NCBI RefSeq assembly: GCF_003473485.1
Contig: NC_053043.1
Location: forward strand, 11,914,001-11,978,000
Direction of reading: 5' to 3'
Length of the DNA stretch: 64,000 bases
From: Medicago truncatula
Lineage: Eukaryota; Streptophyta; Magnoliopsida; Fabales; Fabaceae
Positions 37,201 through 48,034 of the stretch are shown piece by piece (position 1 is the stretch's first letter; every line of letters begins with the position of its first letter). The position numbers were made by a program, and so were the translations under genes. Under the pieces are notes generated by a model. That model made no database searches, was not told where the DNA came from, and saw only the letters and a list, made by a program, of their open reading frames with translations.

Positions 37201-40200
37201 ACAGCTAACTCAATGTTCAAAACAAATTTCTTTTTAAAAAACATGGCAAGCAACAAACTCATAACTTCACGAAAAAATACCAATGAGAAACAACAAGATA
37301 AAGTCTGTGTTAAATTTATTAACAGAAATTTGATTGGAATTAGTACCATTCTGTCTGCAGTTAATATAAATATCATCATACAGACAACCAATGTAATCAG
37401 GGTCAAGTGCCGGGTCGTAGGATCGTATGACCATACGTGTCGATTTTGCATAGGATTGTTTTTGCTCTGTTTTTCTTCTGCTTTCTCTGTTTCCTCTATT
37501 TTTGCTCATGACAGTATAAAAAAACGAGTTGGGCTGGTTTTCTCTGTTTTTGTCATGGTTCCTCTGTTTCATCTTTCAACCTTCAACTCTATCAACAGCC
37601 TATTGATCCTATATACGAATCGTGTTACGAGTTACGACCCTCGTGTCTACGATCTTTCACCAGCCTACCAGTCCTACTTAAAATCTCGACCCTGACTACA
37701 TTGCAGACAACTGTTGTAGCATAAACCAAATGAAGAAAAAAAATAGCGTTATCAGTCCATAGAGATGATGGTACGATAAGGACTCTAAGGAGGTGTTAGA
37801 ACATTATGGTTTCAACAACGGTTATTTATTGTTTTTTCAACTTTCCCTCGACCTAAACACTGTATATAACCCCAAATTTGCAGGTATTTCTCACAGCCCT
37901 GAAATAGAACCAATTGATCCCTCAAACAAATTTATAATTTTATATTGCTTGCAACCCCTTGACAGAAAGGTTGAACTTTACCACAATAATAACTAGGCCA
38001 AATGCATTTTGGGGTCCGTTAAGTTTAACGCTTGTACCAAATTAGTCCTTCTAGTTCTTTTAGTTTCAAATTGGTCCTTTATGTCAGTAAAAGTGAACAA
38101 CTTAATCCTTTATTATTTTTTTGGTAACAAATTAGTTCCTTTTTTCATCCAACTTCCTTAAAAAGTGCTCACATAACCATTTAACATTGGGGTGGAAGGT
38201 CCAAAAAGTGTTAATGATACCCAAACATGATTACTTACATACAATTTTTTTTATTTTCCAATTCAATCCTAACTTTACAGATAAATATTTCATCAACAAA
38301 ATTATAAATCAAGTAATCGATCAATTTTGTTTCAAACCAAGACTGAATAATAATACACCTACGAACCCTGGCTTTAAGAGCGGTGAATTTGGACCTACCA
38401 ACATAGCACTAAACGTCCACATAAACATTTTTTAAATGAGTTTGATTGAAAGAGGGTAACGGTGCACATTTTTTATGACTTAAAGGACTAGGTGCATACT
38501 TTTATTGACATCAAGGACCAATTTGAAACTAAAAAAACTTAAAGGACTGATCTGGTACAAACATTAAACTTACAGGACCCCAAGATGCAATTGACCTAAT
38601 AACTATTAAAGGTTGAAAGTTCATCAAAACTATAAATTCTTGACTAAATTAACGATTTTTAACAATTTTCTCCCTCCCATACTGACAACTATCATAACCA
38701 CATTTTGAATCATATTATTATACAAGTTGGGTAGAAAAATATCTCATGTGGAATGTTTACCTTAAAAATCTCCACTGGAGTAAACCATGATATGTCACTC
38801 TGCTTGTAAATATTATCCAAATATTTCATATAAGCTTTTCGGCCTGAAATTTTTCACCACTGCAACATTAGAAGTTCCAACATACCAATGGAAAATTACA
38901 GTAATCAATGTTCATAGTAATGTTTATCAATGTCTTCAATAGATGACAAGAGAAATTTGGTTGGAAATTCTAAAATGTTCATCCAGAAAATGAAAAATAT
39001 GTCCAAACAGAAATCATCCAAAAGAAAAACACTGAAAAGTCAATTTCTCAAACTAATGGCTTATAACCAACTGCCAAAATAACCAAACCAGGTGTCATTC
39101 ATTCCTAATAGAGTATTGGTATAATAAACAACACTGGCTCCATTCACTTATAGAAATCACAAGGAAACAAGAGGATGTCAATATTTCCTGGCTATAATGG
39201 CAACAGCTCCACCAGAACAAGATCATAAAGCAAAAAAAATCATATCATGTAATGTAAGCCAAACTTTCTTGCTACTTTTCAACTGTCACCTCCATTACTT
39301 TCTAGTTGCTCCTTTATTTCTCAAAACAAGCTCACTAGACCCTTCCAATCTAAATCAATGAAACCGTGACCATAGTACCGTACTACAATCTCACATTCTT
39401 CCACCAAAATTTGGGGCATTAGAGCCTCAAGCCAATTTGGTTCACATAGGTTTGAACCTTGAAATCAATGGCAAGCTACTACATAATCGCTAATGCTTCA
39501 TAATTCCATGAGCTAATTTGTGAGCCTACTTGCATAGCCTTATTTGACCTCATCTACTTACATAAGCATTTGTGAGAGCTTATAGAAAAAGCTTACGCTA
39601 TATCCATAAGTTATTTTCAACTTATTTTTTTAACCTCTCCATGATAAGTAATGAAAACAGCTTATAAATTATATGAAAACAATTTAACTCTATTTTATCT
39701 TTTGCTGTAAAACTAACTCATACATAACCACTTATATAATAAGGACCTGTCTGGATAAACAACTTATTTTCAGCTTACAGCACAAACACTTGTCATGATA
39801 AGCGCTTATGCATAAGCTTACATAAGCTATTTCTATTAACAAATATTATAAGCTCTTTTCATAACCTATATTGAAGAACTTATTAAAATAAGTTAAAAAA
39901 AGTTTATGAAAAATGTCATAAGTTGTTTTCAAATGTTCTCCCAAACAGTCTCACAGACCTTAGCCAGTAAATAAGACCAAATAAGCCAATCCAAACAGGC
40001 CCTAAGTTCTTGTGCTATAAGTGCTTATTTAAGTTGATTATCCAAACATAACCTAAATCTAAAATGTCAGCATGTTACTCCAGGTTTGAGTTAACAACAC
40101 TTAAGACACTGGCATTCAAAATTAAACTTCATAAACAAGATTAATCAACATAATTATAGTTGCATTACGAATTACTTACTTAATTGATTAATTAACAAAA

Positions 40201-40516
40201 AATGAAAGTGATTAAGGTGATTAACTAACCTTGAAGTTGATTGAATTTGATAGTATTAGGAAGAACACCAACGGAACGAGATTTTTGGGAGAAGTAACCG
40301 TGTAATGGATGGTAAAGTGCAGAATGAATGAAATCACGAACCTGATTAACAACAAATTCAACAAAGAAATTGAATAACTGATTTGATTCGAAAGATTTAC
40401 TAAAAGAGAAAATGGAATCAGTTAAGAGTTACCAGAACGGGTTTATCGCCGATAAAGTGAGTAGAATACAAAGCTGAAAATAATGAAGTTAGGTTAGTGA
40501 AATCGGAAAATGAAAC

Positions 40517-40571
<55 letters not shown>

Positions 40572-40632
40572 CTTTGGAGGAGATAGAAATGAGAGGAAGA
40601 ATTCTGAGATTGTTGCAGCGAGTGAACAACAT
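31213..40632 (-). CDS. Mitochondrial NDUFAF7/MidA-type protein arginine methyltransferase
   Basis: Fourteen exons, in transcript order: 40632-40572, 40473-40433, 40341-40230, 38843-38761, 36659-36594, 35937-35837, 35244-35126, 34418-34378, 33486-33398, 33213-33036, 32957-32841, 32238-32194, 31872-31744, 31347-31213. They give 1,317 bases, 438 residues plus stop, every junction GT-AG and in phase. The N terminus (MLFTRCNNLRILPL) is Arg/hydrophobic, like a mitochondrial presequence. Then come VRDFIHSALYHPLHGYF, WFTPVE and the SAM-binding motif YEIGGGSGT (123-131), followed by SVEISPSLAEVQ, LDNLPHDAVY and a C-terminal FFPTDFWLLEQIDHY. This is the MidA/DUF185 fold. By homology it symmetrically dimethylates an arginine of the 49-kDa subunit during complex I assembly. 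Introns 3 and 4 hold transposons, and intron 1 begins in a CT microsatellite. Length is normal for the family. Confidence 0.95.
37996..38596. mobile_element. Mutator-like element in intron 4 of the NDUFAF7-like gene, perfect 9-bp TSD
   Basis: Starts GGCCAAATGCATTTTGGGGTCC-like and ends as its imperfect complement (GGACCCCAAGATGCAATTGACC-like). The inverted ends extend inward through the 'ctggtacaaa' and 'ccaatttgaaact' type text. Identical copies of TAATAACTA flank it at 37,987-37,995 and 38,597-38,605. Length 601 bp, no coding capacity. Confidence 0.85.
39743..40002. mobile_element. MITE in intron 3 of the NDUFAF7-like gene
   Basis: GGACCTGTCTGGATAAAC at the left and CCAATCCAAACAGGCC at the right are inverted relative to each other (common GG(A/G)CCTGT(C/T)TGGAT). 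The interior is rich in AGCTTATAAGCTT-like text, typical of abundant plant hAT-type MITEs. No clear duplication of the target site. Confidence 0.5.
40525..40570. repeat. (AG)n microsatellite at a splice donor
   Basis: A run of AG dinucleotides ending two bases before the donor of exon 1 of the NDUFAF7-like gene. On the coding strand the donor reads AAAG|GTTCTCTCTC and runs straight into (CT)n. Confidence 0.9.
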
Positions 40633-40973
40633 GGTTGAATAGTGGTAATTGGAGGGGGAAGAGTGGTGTTTATGCTTTCTTAAACCCTTCCTGCTGCCTT
40701 CACTGTTTTCTAACTGTTCCTGGGTTTTGTTTAGATTCTTCTGTTAACTTTGGGTTAGGATCTCTCCATTTCTCCATTTCATTTCAGAGAGACAAAGATA
40801 AATAAAATCTTGGAAAAAGTAAAATATAATCCATGATGGTGAGACTCATTTAGTGGTACATCTATTTTTTGTGTCTATCTCTCTCCAACTTGTAAAACTC
40901 CATTTATTTTGATAAATGGAGAGGATCTTCACCCGTTAACTTTATCTTCATTCTTTTGACTCGTTCTTAACTA
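40633..40973. other. Promoter-side flank of the NDUFAF7-like gene
   Basis: Probable 5' UTR and promoter of the minus-strand gene. No strong TATA box close to the ATG was identified. No other gene was seen. Confidence 0.4.
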
Positions 40974-41270
40974 CTACCTCCGTCCCTAATTATAAGGCCC
41001 TTTTGAAAAAATAACGGGAATTAAGATAGTGGATATTTGTATTAAATATGTTTGTAATTACTATTGTTTTTACAATTTTATCCTTTAAGAAAGAGGGTTG
41101 GCTTATGTTTTCAACATTCTATTTATTGCTGATTGAAGAAAAAAGATGTATAATAAATAGGAGCATGTATGTAAAGAAATAATTAATGTAGTTGGAAATA
41201 GAAAAGGGGTCTTATAAAAAGAGACAAAAAAAAATTCTCAAAAGAGTCTTATAATTAGGGACGGAGGTAG
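40974..41270. mobile_element. Stowaway MITE with TA duplication, 297 bp
   Basis: CTACCTCCGTCCCTAATTAT to ATAATTAGGGACGGAGGTAG with flanking TA at both sides. Near-identical partner of 27,876-28,167 in the same orientation. It lies 340 bases upstream of the NDUFAF7-like start codon. Confidence 0.9.
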
Positions 41271-42992
41271 TATGAAAACTATGAAAATCATTAAGCTAAA
41301 ATTTTTACGAAGCAGTTTAATTTATATGAGAGTAAATAGGCAATTATTCTGAAACTGTAAGTTTCGTCAATTACTCTCTGAAATTTAACAAAATTTCAAT
41401 TATCCCCTGAAATTGCACAATGTTGATCAACTTACCCCCTCCGTCAAATTTTTCTGTAAGTGAACATGAAGTTTTGCAAATACCCCTCAAATTTTGCACT
41501 TATGTGAAAAATGCCCCCGAACTTAATAATTTATATTATTTCTTTTCTTTTTTTTTTATTGTGGCTGGATGAAAAAAAGTGGGGTGAAGCATGATATCAA
41601 ATGTTTATATCTTCTCATTTTTTTTCCACTCAATTTGTCCTAATCTATGCTTGGATCAATTTCATATTCCCAAGAAATAATATTTTCTTGCAATTCTCCT
41701 TTATTTTTGTTGATCACGTTTGAATATTCTTGGTGATTATTTCTGCAACCGTGATATAAAAGTTTTAGATGTATCCACAACGACATCATAACCATAATTG
41801 TGGCAACATTTAACTGTATTTCTCGATAATATCGAGGTTTGCATCGTAATGGCAGTCACTACTCCAACCGTAATTTAAAATTTCACATTCCTTTTTCAAC
41901 TTTTTTTTATATGTTGGTGCAAATGTGTGAAATCATCTTACCCTAGGAAAAACTCCTTTGTACGTTCATTTTGTGGTAGTAAAACCTTTTTAACCTCTAT
42001 TTTATATAGTAAGACTAGAATTATTTTGAAGAAGTGTATTCTAAGTTAATATTCAATGTATTATATTTATATTTATTTTAATTTATTATTGTTTAAGTTA
42101 GTTCATAACTTCTTACTTAGATCTAATCACAAGTGTCCTACATGTATTATTTATAATAGTGTACTAGTTACAAACCCGTGCGTTGCACGGGTTTAATAAC
42201 GTATTTTATAAAAAAAAATATTTTAAAAGAAAAATGAGCAAATTAATGAATATTGCACAAACATTATAAATCTTTATCAAAATATTTATGAAAACTTTAT
42301 CAAGTCTTTAATACACATTAATATTTGTGATGATTGATAAAAGAATTAAAAAGAGTAAAGGGTATAGAAATAAATTTATTAAAGAATTAACAATTTGTTT
42401 AAACTTATTTTTGTTACAATTTAGACCAAAAAAAATATTGGATTTCATTGAGTTTCTCTATAATTTTTTTATCAGGCTTGAAGTTATGACTCTGAGTTTG
42501 AAAACCGCAAAATTCACAAAAATTATTGAAGAAACACTATAAACAAATAAACGGCATCATCAAAAATGAAATCATATTTGGCTATAGTGATCAAGCAAAC
42601 AAAACAAAAAAAAAGCATATTAAATACCTATAATCAATGGATTCTAATTGCATAGAGGCGACACTTATACTTTCTCTATGTTTGTTCATCAATGAGAGTG
42701 ATTATTTTGCGCTTTCCTTTCAGAATTGTTCTTGACACCTAGTTTGGGAAATGCTAAACAGGGAAATAACTGTAATATTAATCTAATGCATATTAACATG
42801 GATAAGATGTATGCGAATATAGTTATATATAACTTATGAAATGAAGGTAACATAACTGATTTTAAGCTAAAGAAAATGTACCATGACTTCTAATTTATCT
42901 TTCTATTATCTTCCTATAAAGTCTAGAGAAATGCATGCATGTGCATTATATGTACCCCGTTGACCAATTAACATTTTTGAAACAAATGAAAA

Positions 42993-43970
42993 TTAAGCAT
43001 CACTCCCGCATGTGCATCTATAGCTAACACCATTTGACATTGATGTCTTCGAACATTTGGTGCAACTCTCATAATACCATCCAAACTGGTTAGGATTGAA
43101 TTTAGTTGTTTTTCCAAATAGTGATGGAGTATGTATCCTAACACAAATTATGCACGTGAAATAAAGAATAGTGCAATATGCATTTTTAATTTGTGCGTAA
43201 AAAAACTCAAAGCATGTTTGTGCATAAAAAAAAAAAAAAAAAAAAACAGACCTTGACTAAGTTTATAGATTCATCAATTGGCCTAACTTGAGACAGATTG
43301 GAAAAATCGTTCTACGAAGTACTTTTTAAACTTTACTTTTTAATCTATCTGAGCTTGAGAAGTGTTAAGTTCACGACAACAATTCAAGAAACATGGTCAA
43401 TAAACAATCAAATCAGATTGTGAAATAATAAGTTACTCTAACACTGTATTGTGAAATCATAATGCAAACTTACTAAGTCTTAAACTTTTCAACAACCGGA
43501 TGATGTAGGTTGATGAGCAGCCTCGAACCTGACCAATTGTTACATCTATTTGCGTTGTCATTGACTACAAAATAGAAGCAAAGAATTCAAGGTAAATAAA
43601 TGGTAAATGATAAAGCTACAAAGTATTTTATCCATAATGTTACATCAACTATATTCCCAATGCTCTAAATCTCTATATCGAGTTATTACATGAACTCGAT
43701 CACCCTAAATCCGAGAAAGAAACCAAAAAATATAAATAAATCAAAATGTATACTAATAAGTAACATTGATAAATCATAAAAGAAATTACTACAAATCTTA
43801 ACTAACTTATCTAACCTTTGCATCACAAATAATGAGCTTCATATGTTGATTCTCATTACTACCAGTCACAATTCAAGAATCCAGTACTCCAAATCCTATT
43901 TTCCAAACGTCTAAATCATTTTTGAGATACTTAATGTAGTCATAATCCCTTGACATTGAAATTCATATAT
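42993..43970 (-). pseudogene. RPA1-like (replication protein A large subunit) fragments in the Helitron
   Basis: Minus-strand frames include NQHMKLIICDAK (about 43,820-43,870). An AAG|GTTAGA donor and TTTAG acceptor (near 43,705) join it in phase to GDRVHVITRYRDLEHW, which resembles the OB-fold of plant RPA70 proteins. Further on (43,118 to 42,993) is KFNPNQFGWYYESCTKC...YRCTCGSDA and a stop, resembling the zinc ribbon of the RPA1 C-terminal domain. Other segments are interrupted by stops. RPA-like genes are known passengers of plant Helitrons. Assignment is by motif recognition; the exon structure is only partly resolved. Confidence 0.6.
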
Positions 43971-44593
43971 AGAAATACAATAATACATCATTTAATTTTA
44001 TTCCCTTTGTTCATTCTGATATCGAAAGAAGCTAACATATTTCTATGTGATCAATTTTTGTATCATCAAATTAACCTGATCTTAAATGTACAAATTTCTA
44101 TCATCAACTTTCTGGACCCCAATGATATGATCAAAACAAATTTACACCAATCAACTTTTTGCACGGCTCAATGATATACGAAAGAATAAATAAAATATGA
44201 AAACTGTTACAGCTTTAGGATTACTCACAAAAACTAAAATAATTGAAATGCATCAATTATTTTCAACTCCTGTACCAGAAGCTAAAATAACAATTGTGTC
44301 AAAACCTTACCATCAGTTAAAATTCAGTCATCATGACCTCTACTATACTCCACATAACAAAAGACGATTTTTCTACAGCCATGCAACATAACAAATTTTG
44401 GTACATAATCCAATAACAACAGGAAAAAAAAAAAAATCCTTAAAATGCATAATCATGAAAAAAGGAAGAAAACCATCTATGATGAAGCAAAAACTAAAAC
44501 GGTGTCGAAAAATGAAGCCCTTAAGCCATAAAAATCAGTCAACTCAAGTCATGCATGGTCTCAGAACCATGAAAAAAGATAGAAAATGACCTT

Positions 44594-44689
44594 CTTTTTT
44601 TTTTTTTTTTTGTGGTGGCCGGGGTTTGAACTCCGGACCTTGCATATTTTATGCATTGTCCTACCAACTAAGCTAAGCTCACGAGGACG
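44594..44689 (-). mobile_element. tRNA-derived SINE (family 2), minus strand, inside the Helitron
   Basis: Poly-T at the left (its tail), then the complements of box B (GGTTTGAACTCCGG) and of box A (CCAACTAAGCTAAGCTC). AGAAAATGACC flanks both sides (44,581-44,591 and 44,691-44,701). Confidence 0.85.
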
Positions 44690-44918
44690 AAGAAAATGAC
44701 CTCTTATGAAGAAGAAAGTGAAACAGTGTTCCCGACTGAACTTAGATACCGATTGGTCAAGGTTTTTTACAGTCTAAAAGTTACTTCAAAACAAAGTAAA
44801 AATAAAGGTCTTTAAGAAAGAAACTAAAGTTATTTGGTTTTTTTGTTTTGTTAGTTTTAAAGCTATTTAAGTTTAATGTTGTTTGGCAAAATATTGTACA
44901 AACTTTGAATTTATTATT

Positions 44919-45004
44919 TTTTATATGGTGTCTGGGGTTCGAACTCCGGACTTGGCATGTATTTATGCATTGTTCCTATCAACTGAGCTAAACTCATGAG
45001 GACA
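44919..45004 (-). mobile_element. tRNA-derived SINE (family 2), minus strand, inside the Helitron
   Basis: Complements of box B (GGGTTCGAACTCCGG) and box A (CAACTGAGCTAAACTC). A perfect 19-base duplication (AAACTTTGAATTTATTATT) flanks it at 44,900-44,918 and 45,005-45,023. Same orientation as the SINE 325 bases upstream. Confidence 0.9.
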
Positions 45005-45589
45005 AAACTTTGAATTTATTATTAATTAACATAATAAATAAATAAAATGTTTAGAATAATTTATGAAGGCTAAAAATGTTAAAAAAATAAAAGATATTTT
45101 TTTTACAAATACGATATTTACTCAATAACGTTTATTTTGTGTAACATGAATACAAATTAGTATCATCATATAAATAACTTGTTAAATATTTGAATAGGAG
45201 AAACAATTTAAGGAGTCTGGAATAATAATATAAATAATATCAAAATATTTGATTTTTTCTATTTCAATTATACTCTATAACAAATTTCGTTATAAGAATA
45301 CCATATTTTTTGTGTCTTTCAAAAAGATAAGAATTTATATTATATGATATTATATTTGTTACATTGTTGGTGTCATGGAAACAGACATGTTTAATTTTTT
45401 TGAACATGAAAATGATATGCATAGTTTGTTACGATATAAAGGTGCAATATATATATATATATATATACCTTTTTAGGCATCTATACCTTTTTTTGAAGAA
45501 AAGACATCTACAATTTTACTTTTAATTAAAATTTAAATTTTATAAAAATAATCATACGCATTATGCAACGCTAAAAAAAATTATACACA

Positions 45590-47030
45590 TTAACGTAACA
45601 AAAAAAAGACACACATAAAGAATTACTCTAAACGCTAATGTGTATGTGCGTATATATTTGCGAGGTTGAAGAAAGAAAATACAAATATTTGATATCATTA
45701 AATGACAGCGTGAATACAAATATTTGTGAAGTTGTGATGATTAAACGATATTGAAATTATAAGTGATAAAAAGATAATAAAATTCCTTTGAAAAAAAGGT
45801 AATAAAATTGAATGGAACCTCCTTAAAAAAAATTAAATTGAACGCTTCAAATTAAATGGAAGAAAAAAATATATTGAAGTATAATATTAAAAAATAAAAA
45901 AAAAGGTTCCCAACGTGAATTGAAGAGAGATGCTTGTGAAATAAATTGTCGAGAAGTAGTTTTTTGAAGAAGCATTCAACAACTTTTGGTCAAAGTTCAT
46001 TGCATTCAATTTTATGCATTAAAAAAGGTACATTTTTTAGAAAGTACTTAATTGATATTGTATTTGACCTAACTTCTCCTTAAAAATATAGGGAAGTTGA
46101 AAAAAAAAAACCAGGTCAAACGGTATCTTAATTTCCCACAACGGCAGTGTAGAAACAACTGAATTTGGGAGAAAAAAATTAGAAAATAGTTAAAAATAAA
46201 AAAAAATTGAAAAATAGTTTAAAAAAATCGGTGAGGTAGCACCTAACCAAACAACACTAAAAAAAATTATATGCATCAGCGTAACAAAAAAACAGACAGA
46301 CAGACATAAAATATTACTCTAAACGTTAATGTGTGTGTATATATTCGCGAGGTTGAAGAAAGGAAATAAAAATATTTGGTATCATTAAATGACAGCGTGA
46401 ATAAAAATATTTGTGAGGTTGTGATGATTAAACAATATTGAAATTAAAATAATTAATATTGTGTTTGACCCAACTTCTCCTTAAAAATTTAGAGAAGTTG
46501 GAAAAAAGTCGGGTCAAACGATACCTTAATCTCCCACAACGGTAATGTAGAAGCCACTGAATTTGGGAGAAAAAATTGAAAAATAGTTAAAACTAAAAAA
46601 TAAAAAAATCGGTGAGGTAGCACCTAACCAAGCAACACCAAAAAAAAATTATATGCATTATCGTAGCAAAAAAATAGACAAACAGACATATAATATTACT
46701 CTAAACATTAATGTGTGTGTATATTCGCGAGGTTGAAGAAAGGAAATAAAAATATTTGATATCATTAAATGACAACGTGAATAAATATATCTGTGAGGTT
46801 GTGATGATTAAACAATATTGAAATTAAAATAATTGATATTGTGTTTGACCTAACTTCTCCTTAAAAATGTAGAGAATTTGGAAAAAAGCCGGGTCAAACG
46901 ATACCTTAATCTCCCACAACGGCAATGTAGAAGCAACTGAATTTGGGAGAAAAAATTGAAAAATAGTTAAAAACATAAAAATTGGAAAATAGTTAAAAGT
47001 TATTAAAAATTAAAAAATAATTTAAAAAAT
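45590..47030. repeat. Three tandem copies of a roughly 380-bp repeat near the Helitron 5' end
   Basis: Marker text recurs in the same order. GCGAGGTTGAAGAAAG occurs near 45,660, 46,347 and 46,727. CCCACAACGG(C/T)A(G/A)TGTAGAA occurs near 46,135, 46,533 and 46,914. GGTGAGGTAGCACCTAACCA occurs near 46,230 and 46,610. The first copy carries about 280 extra bases. Confidence 0.85.
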
Positions 47031-47454
47031 TGGTGAGGGGCAAAATGGGAAATTTGGCATAAAAAGATGAGGTGGCACCAAACCAAACCCACCAATTAGA
47101 AAATTACTTAAATGCCCATTCCAGGGACAAAATGGGAATTTCATATGGCATCAATTTTAATAGAGTATATAGATTCTTCCATAAAAATAAAACATGGTTA
47201 AGAAAGAATAAGGTTAATTGTTTGCCTTTGAAAAAAATATAAATTTTTAAGTTTGGGGACATTTTGCACATAAGCGCAAAACTTCAAGGGGGTATTTGTA
47301 AAACTTCATGTTCACTAACAGAAAAATTTGACGGAGGGGGTAAATTGATTAACGTTGTGAATTTCATGGGGTAATTGAAGTTTTGTTAATTTTAGGGGGT
47401 AATTGACGAAACTAACAATTTCAGGGGGTAATTGCCTATTTACTCTTTATACAA

Positions 47455-48034
47455 CTCCCTCCGTTTCAAAATGATCATTTATAGTGCTAGAAATACAGCT
47501 ATTTACAACAACAAATGTTTTTCTACCACTATTAAACGACATTTATAGTGCTAGAATGATCATTTGTGACGATTAAACGTAACGTTTTGACACCCTGAAG
47601 CTTTTAAAAGCCACCATTTTGATCAAAGTCAACAATTTAACGACTACATCAGCATCAGTTAATTATTAACTGGTAGCAGGGGTAACGGTTAAATAATTTA
47701 TCAACTAAAATGACATATTTAAAACTTTTGAAACTTAAAGGACTAACTCGAGAATTCTGTCAAACTAAGAGGACATAATTGAAAGTTTCAAAACTTAACG
47801 GACTGGCTTGGAAATTCTGTCAAACTAAAAGGACCAAACATAGTATTTGACATAATAAAATATTCAATTGTTCTTCAATACCTTGTTATCATCAAAACTT
47901 GTACAATCTCATTTTGTTTCAAACACGCCTGAGGTCCGAAAAGTGACCATTCAATTCTTGCATTAAAGCTAAACGTGGTATAAACAAGTTTTTGTTCGAG
48001 GGAAACAGTTAGATAAAAATTTATTTATCAGTTT
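47455..48034. other. Intergenic, repeat remnants
   Basis: A CTCCCTCCGTTTCAAAATG MITE-like end at 47,455 lacks a partner. Around 47,720-47,850 a tandem pair of about 70 bases (ATTCTGTCAAACTAA...GGAC) resembles one end of an inverted-repeat element. No gene. Confidence 0.4.

Larger units (their letters stand above)
42164..47173 (-). mobile_element. Non-autonomous Helitron, 5,010 bp
   Basis: Read on the minus strand it begins TCTATATACTCTATTAAAA at 47,173. It ends with the hairpin CCCGTGCAACGCACGGG (42,175-42,191), then TTTGTAA and the terminal CTAG at 42,164. The host bases are A at the 5' side and T at the 3' side, as expected for insertion between A and T. These are the textbook plant Helitron termini (TC, a hairpin about 11 bases before CTRR). 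No Rep/helicase is present; an RPA1-like remnant and internal repeats are. It lies inside a Mutator-like element. Confidence 0.9.
41330..47445. mobile_element. Mutator-like element with about 200-bp TIRs, split by a Helitron
   Basis: The left end (41,330 to about 41,540, starting GAGTAAATAGGCAATTA) and the right end (about 47,235-47,445) are reverse complements over roughly 200 bases. They share text such as CCCCCTCCGTCAAATTTTTC and GTGAACATGAAGTTTT. The flanking 9-mers TTTATATGA (41,321-41,329) and TTTATACAA (47,446-47,454) agree at 7 of 9 positions, fitting a decayed Mutator target-site duplication. Without the inserted Helitron the element would be about 1.1 kb and non-coding. Confidence 0.8.

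Noticed and set aside
37213..37695. 160-codon plus-strand frame and 101-codon minus-strand frame
   Set aside because: They overlap each other within intron 4 of the NDUFAF7-like gene, have no recognisable domain, and are consistent with chance frames in a repeat remnant.
8900..45004. tRNA-like box A and box B motifs at six places, considered as tRNA genes
   Set aside because: None folds into a complete cloverleaf of about 73 bases by eye. They carry poly-A tails and target-site duplications, so they are SINEs.
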